NCBI GenBank assembly: GCA_938009275.1
Contig: CALLHY010000038.1
Coordinates: 1 to 64,000 of the forward strand
Origin: an uncultured bacterium
Lineage (GTDB): Bacteria; Cloacimonadota; Cloacimonadia; Cloacimonadales; Cloacimonadaceae
DNA: 64,000 bases
Reading direction: 5' to 3'
Every line of letters begins with the position of its first letter. Within the stretch, counting starts at the first letter, position 1. The position numbers and the translations under genes were made by a program. The notes below the pieces were generated by a model that saw only the letters and a list, made by a program, of their open reading frames with translations, searched no databases and was not told the DNA's origin. This document shows positions 60,844 through 64,000 of the stretch, in pieces.

Positions 60844-61290
60844 ATGAAAGCTACACTAAAAGTTATGTTGCCTGGTTTTACCGGTAACATGGATGATGTA
60901 GTAATATACTACAATTCCAAGCTGAACAAATATATCGCTCGGCGCAAGGTGATCCCCAAGCATAGCCCCGACACTACTCTGGTAAAAGAGATACATGCCT
61001 TCAGGCGTAGAATTAATGTTTCTGAAGGTTATTTGAATGACTGTCGGGAGTATATTCGTTTGTTTAATCAGAAATTTCGGAGGCAAGGCAGGGCTATGAG
61101 CACGTGGCCGAATGTGTTTATGAAAGTAATGCGGGCTGCAAAAAAGCAATTTCCTGAGATAGATTTTTGCTTACTTACCCGGGAGGAGATTATCGCCTCA
61201 AATTTGCCCTGTAAAAGCATTGCCGATGCAGTTATGGCTGGCTATCTGGAAAAGATACCCGGATATGAGAAGCTGGATAACATTGTTTGA
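60844..61290 (+). CDS. Basic hypothetical protein
   Basis: The 148-residue, Lys/Arg-rich protein has no signal peptide or membrane helix. A beta start (ATLKVMLPGFTGNMDDVVIYY) is followed by a helical, basic middle (EIHAFRRRINVSEGYLNDCREYIRLF) and LTREEIIASNLPCKSIADAV. I do not recognise the family. The gene lies between a palindromic repeat and a second small gene, within a glycan locus but with no visible link to sugar chemistry. Nucleic-acid binding is possible from its charge only. Confidence 0.6.
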   Translation: MKATLKVMLPGFTGNMDDVVIYYNSKLNKYIARRKVIPKHSPDTTLVKEIHAFRRRINVSEGYLNDCREYIRLFNQKFRRQGRAMSTWPNVFMKVMRAAKKQFPEIDFCLLTREEIIASNLPCKSIADAVMAGYLEKIPGYEKLDNIV

Positions 61291-61546
61291 ATATCGTAAC
61301 GCGTTCAACGGAGAATTGTGCTTGAAACATCAATTTCCATTCAAAAAGGCATTTCATCAGATAAGATTAGCTGATGAAGGTGACATATACGCGCATTGTC
61401 CCAAAATGGAAGGTAAGATAAGCAAAGCCTTGGCGATAAAAGTAGCAAGCTTAGCTAAACCCTTTTACTACAAGCATAAGGCTACATTATACAAAACCTT
61501 GTTTATGCTGCAAAGCCTGACAGACTTCGGTAGGTGCCCTGAATGA
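61265..61546 (+). CDS. Small basic hypothetical protein
   Basis: The protein has about 93 residues from the ATG at 61265, overlapping the previous gene by 26 bases. Its stop overlaps the next gene's start (ATGA), which supports translation. It is rich in Lys and aromatic residues (AKPFYYKHKATLYKTLF). No ribosome binding site is evident, and the true start is unsure. It looks like a partner of the preceding basic protein. Confidence 0.45.
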   Translation: MRSWITLFEYRNAFNGELCLKHQFPFKKAFHQIRLADEGDIYAHCPKMEGKISKALAIKVASLAKPFYYKHKATLYKTLFMLQSLTDFGRCPE

Positions 61547-62889
61547 AGATAAGCAGATTTATAAACATATTGGCCATTATTCTAATGAGCATTATATTCC
61601 TGCCATCATTTCATATGAATTTTAGTACTAAATCTCTAATTGGATTTAACCTGCTAACCCTTACCAACGTGATGAGCTGCTTGGCCGCTTTGATCGCTAT
61701 AAAACAGCCCAGTGTCTATATCTCTAAACCCATGATATTGGTATACATTTATTTCGCCGTATTTACGGTATATAAACTGAGTGGAAATTTTGACAATAAC
61801 AATATCTGGTTTTGGGAATATCAAAGTCCAGTCTTAGTGGCAACCATCATATTCACTTACTATATATTGAGTAAGGATTATAAAGGCTTCGCAATGGTTA
61901 TAGCTACTGCACTAGTTTGTATTGCTATTTCATCCACACTTAATGTAATACAACTAATTAGGTATCCTGATGCAGTGAGGTCTCAGTATATAGGCTCTCA
62001 GGGCGAAGTTTTTCGCCAACTAAGTCTGTGGTATCAGAAGATTGGTGTAGCAGGATATGGATTCATTAGTGGTACCTCGTTTCTATTCCCTGTAATAATT
62101 GGTGTTTTTCGAAATAGCACAAAAGGTGCAACCAAAATTGGATTTATTATGTTGATAGCAGTAATGGCCATAAGTGTATTCCTTGCATCGATCACAGGGC
62201 CAATACTTATTGCCGGAATGGGATTAATAATAGCATTTATCGGCAGGAAAAGGCTTAGGGCATCCATATCGATTCTGAGTTTTATCATATTGTTGATTTT
62301 GATAATCCCTAAGGTGTATATTGCTCAAGTGTTCTATTATGCTGCTGATTTGGTGGAAAACCAATCTGTTGCTATGAAATTTAACGATATTGGGATTAGT
62401 ATTGAAGAGGGTGTGGATGTGGATACTCCTACGAATAGCATGGAGTATCGGGCGGAGAGAATTCCTCGTAATTTGGAACGTTTTGCCAATAGCCCCATCT
62501 GGGGTAATAGCCCACTAAAACCAGGTGATGAACAAACATATCACATTTTTTGGCTTTACTATTTTGCACAGTTTGGAATAGTCGGAGCTCTTCCCCTGCT
62601 TTTGGTTATCCTGAGTAACATCAGAATAAACCTAAGAGTGATAGACGAGAAGTTTGAGTTTTACTATCTTGTGTCTGTAGCTCTATTCTTCTTTTTGGGT
62701 TTCATAAAGGGATATGTAGGTGTGATGATGTACTATATCTTATTGGTTGCTCCGGGAGCCTACTATCTTAATTACATCTTTTCTGGGAAGGAAGTACACG
62801 ATAAGCAACATCAGGTTGCATCAAGAGTAAAAATCAAATCGAGCATAGTAGCCAGCGTAACGAAAGCAGCCAGAGTACATAGTGATTAG
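61543..62889 (+). CDS. O-antigen ligase/polymerase-like membrane protein (WaaL/Wzy)
   Basis: The 448-residue protein has about 10-12 membrane helices and a large periplasmic loop (about 260-330) between late helices, containing EYRAERIPRNLERFANSPIWGNSP and DEQTYHIFWLYYFAQFG. This is the Wzy_C/O-antigen ligase arrangement, in which a His in this loop is functionally important. Ligase and polymerase cannot be told apart here. Partner of the Wzx-like flippase at 50743. Confidence 0.8.
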   Translation: MKISRFINILAIILMSIIFLPSFHMNFSTKSLIGFNLLTLTNVMSCLAALIAIKQPSVYISKPMILVYIYFAVFTVYKLSGNFDNNNIWFWEYQSPVLVATIIFTYYILSKDYKGFAMVIATALVCIAISSTLNVIQLIRYPDAVRSQYIGSQGEVFRQLSLWYQKIGVAGYGFISGTSFLFPVIIGVFRNSTKGATKIGFIMLIAVMAISVFLASITGPILIAGMGLIIAFIGRKRLRASISILSFIILLILIIPKVYIAQVFYYAADLVENQSVAMKFNDIGISIEEGVDVDTPTNSMEYRAERIPRNLERFANSPIWGNSPLKPGDEQTYHIFWLYYFAQFGIVGALPLLLVILSNIRINLRVIDEKFEFYYLVSVALFFFLGFIKGYVGVMMYYILLVAPGAYYLNYIFSGKEVHDKQHQVASRVKIKSSIVASVTKAARVHSD

Positions 62890-62931
62890 CCTGTAAGTAA
62901 AGATCATTATTCATTAAAGGGTAAGGTACTT

Positions 62932-63969
62932 ATGTTTAAGAACAAAACTATTTTGATAACGGGGGGGACAGGTTCTTTCGGGAATGCCGTCCTGAGAAGA
63001 TTCCTAAATTCGGAAGTAGGTGAGATTCGCATTTTCAGCCGTGATGAAAAGAAACAGGATGATATGCGTAAGATGTATCAGAATACAAAGATCAAGTTTC
63101 ACATTGGTGACGTTCGGGATTACGATAGCGTTGCAAATGCGCTTGTTGGCGTGGACTATGTGTTTCATGCTGCCGCGCTGAAACAGGTTCCTTCATGCGA
63201 GTTTTTCCCTGTACAAGCAGTGAAGACAAACATATTGGGAGCAGAGAATGTGCTACGAGCAGCTATTGCCCGCAACGTGAAAAAGGTGGTGGTGCTATCT
63301 ACTGATAAGGCCGTCTATCCCATAAACGCAATGGGAATGTCTAAGGCATTGATGGAAAAAGTGATGGTTGCCTACTCCCGGCAGCAGCCTGAAGGTGGCA
63401 CAGTTTTATGTGGAACCAGATATGGCAATGTGATGGCTTCGAGAGGCTCGGTGATACCGCTATTTATAGAGCAGATTACATCTGGAAAACCCATCACCAT
63501 CACCGATCCTGACATGACCAGATATTTGATGTCTCTCGATGAGGCTGTGGAACTGGTGGTGTATGCCTATGAGCATGGCGTAAATGGAGATATTTTTGTT
63601 CAGAAATCTCCGGCTTCCACTGTGATAGATTTGGCAAAGGCATTAATTGAGCTGTTTGAAGCAAAGACAGAGATTCGCATAATTGGCACACGTCATGGAG
63701 AAAAGAAACACGAAACACTGGTTAACCGTGAAGAAATGGCTAAAGCAACTGAATTGGATAGATATTATCAGATTCCAGCCGATACAAGAGATTTGAATTA
63801 TAACAAATATTTTGAAGAAGGCGAGAAGAAGCTTTCTGTAATAGAAGATTACACCTCAGAAAACACACATCGCTTAAGCATTCCCGAAATCAAGGAGAAG
63901 CTACTAAGCCTGAACTATGTTCAGTATAAGCTTGGGCTAATAGAGCACATGGTAAAGGAAGAATTTTAG
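62932..63969 (+). CDS. UDP-GlcNAc 4,6-dehydratase/5-epimerase (FnlA/CapE/WbjB type)
   Basis: The 345-residue SDR has ILITGGTGSFGNAVLRRFL, IFSRDEKKQDDMRKMY, HIGDVRD, HAAALKQVPSCEFFPVQAV, LSTDKAVYPINAMGMSKALMEK (the MSK-type catalytic Lys) and GTRYGNVMASRGSVIPLF. This is the inverting dehydratase group that starts UDP-L-FucNAc synthesis. It is followed immediately by a further dehydrogenase-like gene, as in fnlABC/capEFG. Confidence 0.9.
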   Translation: MFKNKTILITGGTGSFGNAVLRRFLNSEVGEIRIFSRDEKKQDDMRKMYQNTKIKFHIGDVRDYDSVANALVGVDYVFHAAALKQVPSCEFFPVQAVKTNILGAENVLRAAIARNVKKVVVLSTDKAVYPINAMGMSKALMEKVMVAYSRQQPEGGTVLCGTRYGNVMASRGSVIPLFIEQITSGKPITITDPDMTRYLMSLDEAVELVVYAYEHGVNGDIFVQKSPASTVIDLAKALIELFEAKTEIRIIGTRHGEKKHETLVNREEMAKATELDRYYQIPADTRDLNYNKYFEEGEKKLSVIEDYTSENTHRLSIPEIKEKLLSLNYVQYKLGLIEHMVKEEF

Positions 63970-64000
63970 ATGAAGATACTCATTCTGGGCGTAAATGGAA
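63970..64000 (+). CDS. Partial gene, NAD(P)-binding protein start (probably the next step of the same pathway)
   Basis: Ten codons are visible, MKILILGVNG, a Rossmann dinucleotide-binding opening. The ATG follows the previous stop directly. By context it could be a CapF/FnlB- or RmlD-like reductase; the window ends here. Confidence 0.6.
   Translation, partial: MKILILGVNG

Overview
The window reads as one chromosomal stretch of a Gram-negative, anaerobic, fermentative bacterium of the Fibrobacterota-Chlorobiota-Bacteroidota (FCB) kind, most likely Cloacimonadota (WWE1). This is inferred from an RnfCDGEAB operon, an LpxH-like lipid A enzyme, large secreted proteins ending in T9SS/FlgD-like sorting domains, SBBP and chitobiase-type repeats, and a superoxide-reductase-like secreted protein. 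No 16S rRNA gene or other decisive marker is present, so the taxonomy is tentative.

Layout. Positions 1-53 are the last bases of a group II intron, next to a secreted thermolysin-like metalloprotease whose C-terminal VWA-like domain is cut short. About 1 kb of hairpin-rich non-coding DNA and a Sel1-type lipoprotein follow. An 8-bp minisatellite precedes the six-gene Rnf operon (4579-9781). From 10.6 to 23.3 kb lies a mainly minus-strand housekeeping block: acyl-CoA synthetase, a PNPOx-like flavoprotein, a cyclophilin, LpxH-like, DUF4159, a membrane-anchored PQQ-propeller protein, radical SAM, a GT2 enzyme, NusB, RibH, an M20 deacylase and Asd. A tRNA-Arg(CCU) and an RNase II/R-type exonuclease follow. 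From 25 to 32 kb there is a secreted propeller protein and a small glycan block (WecA-like, GT4, a deacetylase-like protein). Then come a 960-residue secreted SBBP/chitobiase-repeat protein, a candidate structured RNA with a strong terminator, and rsgA.

From 36.9 kb to the end runs one long plus-strand surface-polysaccharide locus. It has an RmlA / WecD-like / WecE branch (TDP-4-amino-4,6-dideoxy sugar), a GtrB/ArnC-like transferase with two EamA/SMR-type small flippases and a GT-C-like membrane protein. It also has a PtmE-like / LegB / LegC branch, a Wzx flippase, GT4, GNAT and FemAB-like transferases, an O-antigen ligase/polymerase, and a UDP-GlcNAc 4,6-dehydratase/5-epimerase (FnlA/CapE type).

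Inside that locus (43.4-49.2 kb) is the most interesting assembly. It holds a DltB-like MBOAT, a DltC-like carrier protein, three paralogous DltD-like SGNH proteins, and a 55-residue membrane microprotein ending in the DltX signature FxYxxF. There is no DltA-type adenylating enzyme next to them. A Kbl-type alpha-oxoamine synthase sits directly before the carrier protein instead. I read this as a Dlt-like envelope acylation machine with an unusual charging enzyme.

Two repeat systems also stand out. Long palindromes have arms built of about 11-nt direct repeats, in three sequence families that sometimes abut each other. A second system is a GTCCACGAATTTCAC terminal inverted repeat that bounds a GxxExxY gene cassette at 55.0-55.5 kb and also bounds a 160-bp insertion that keeps legC in frame.
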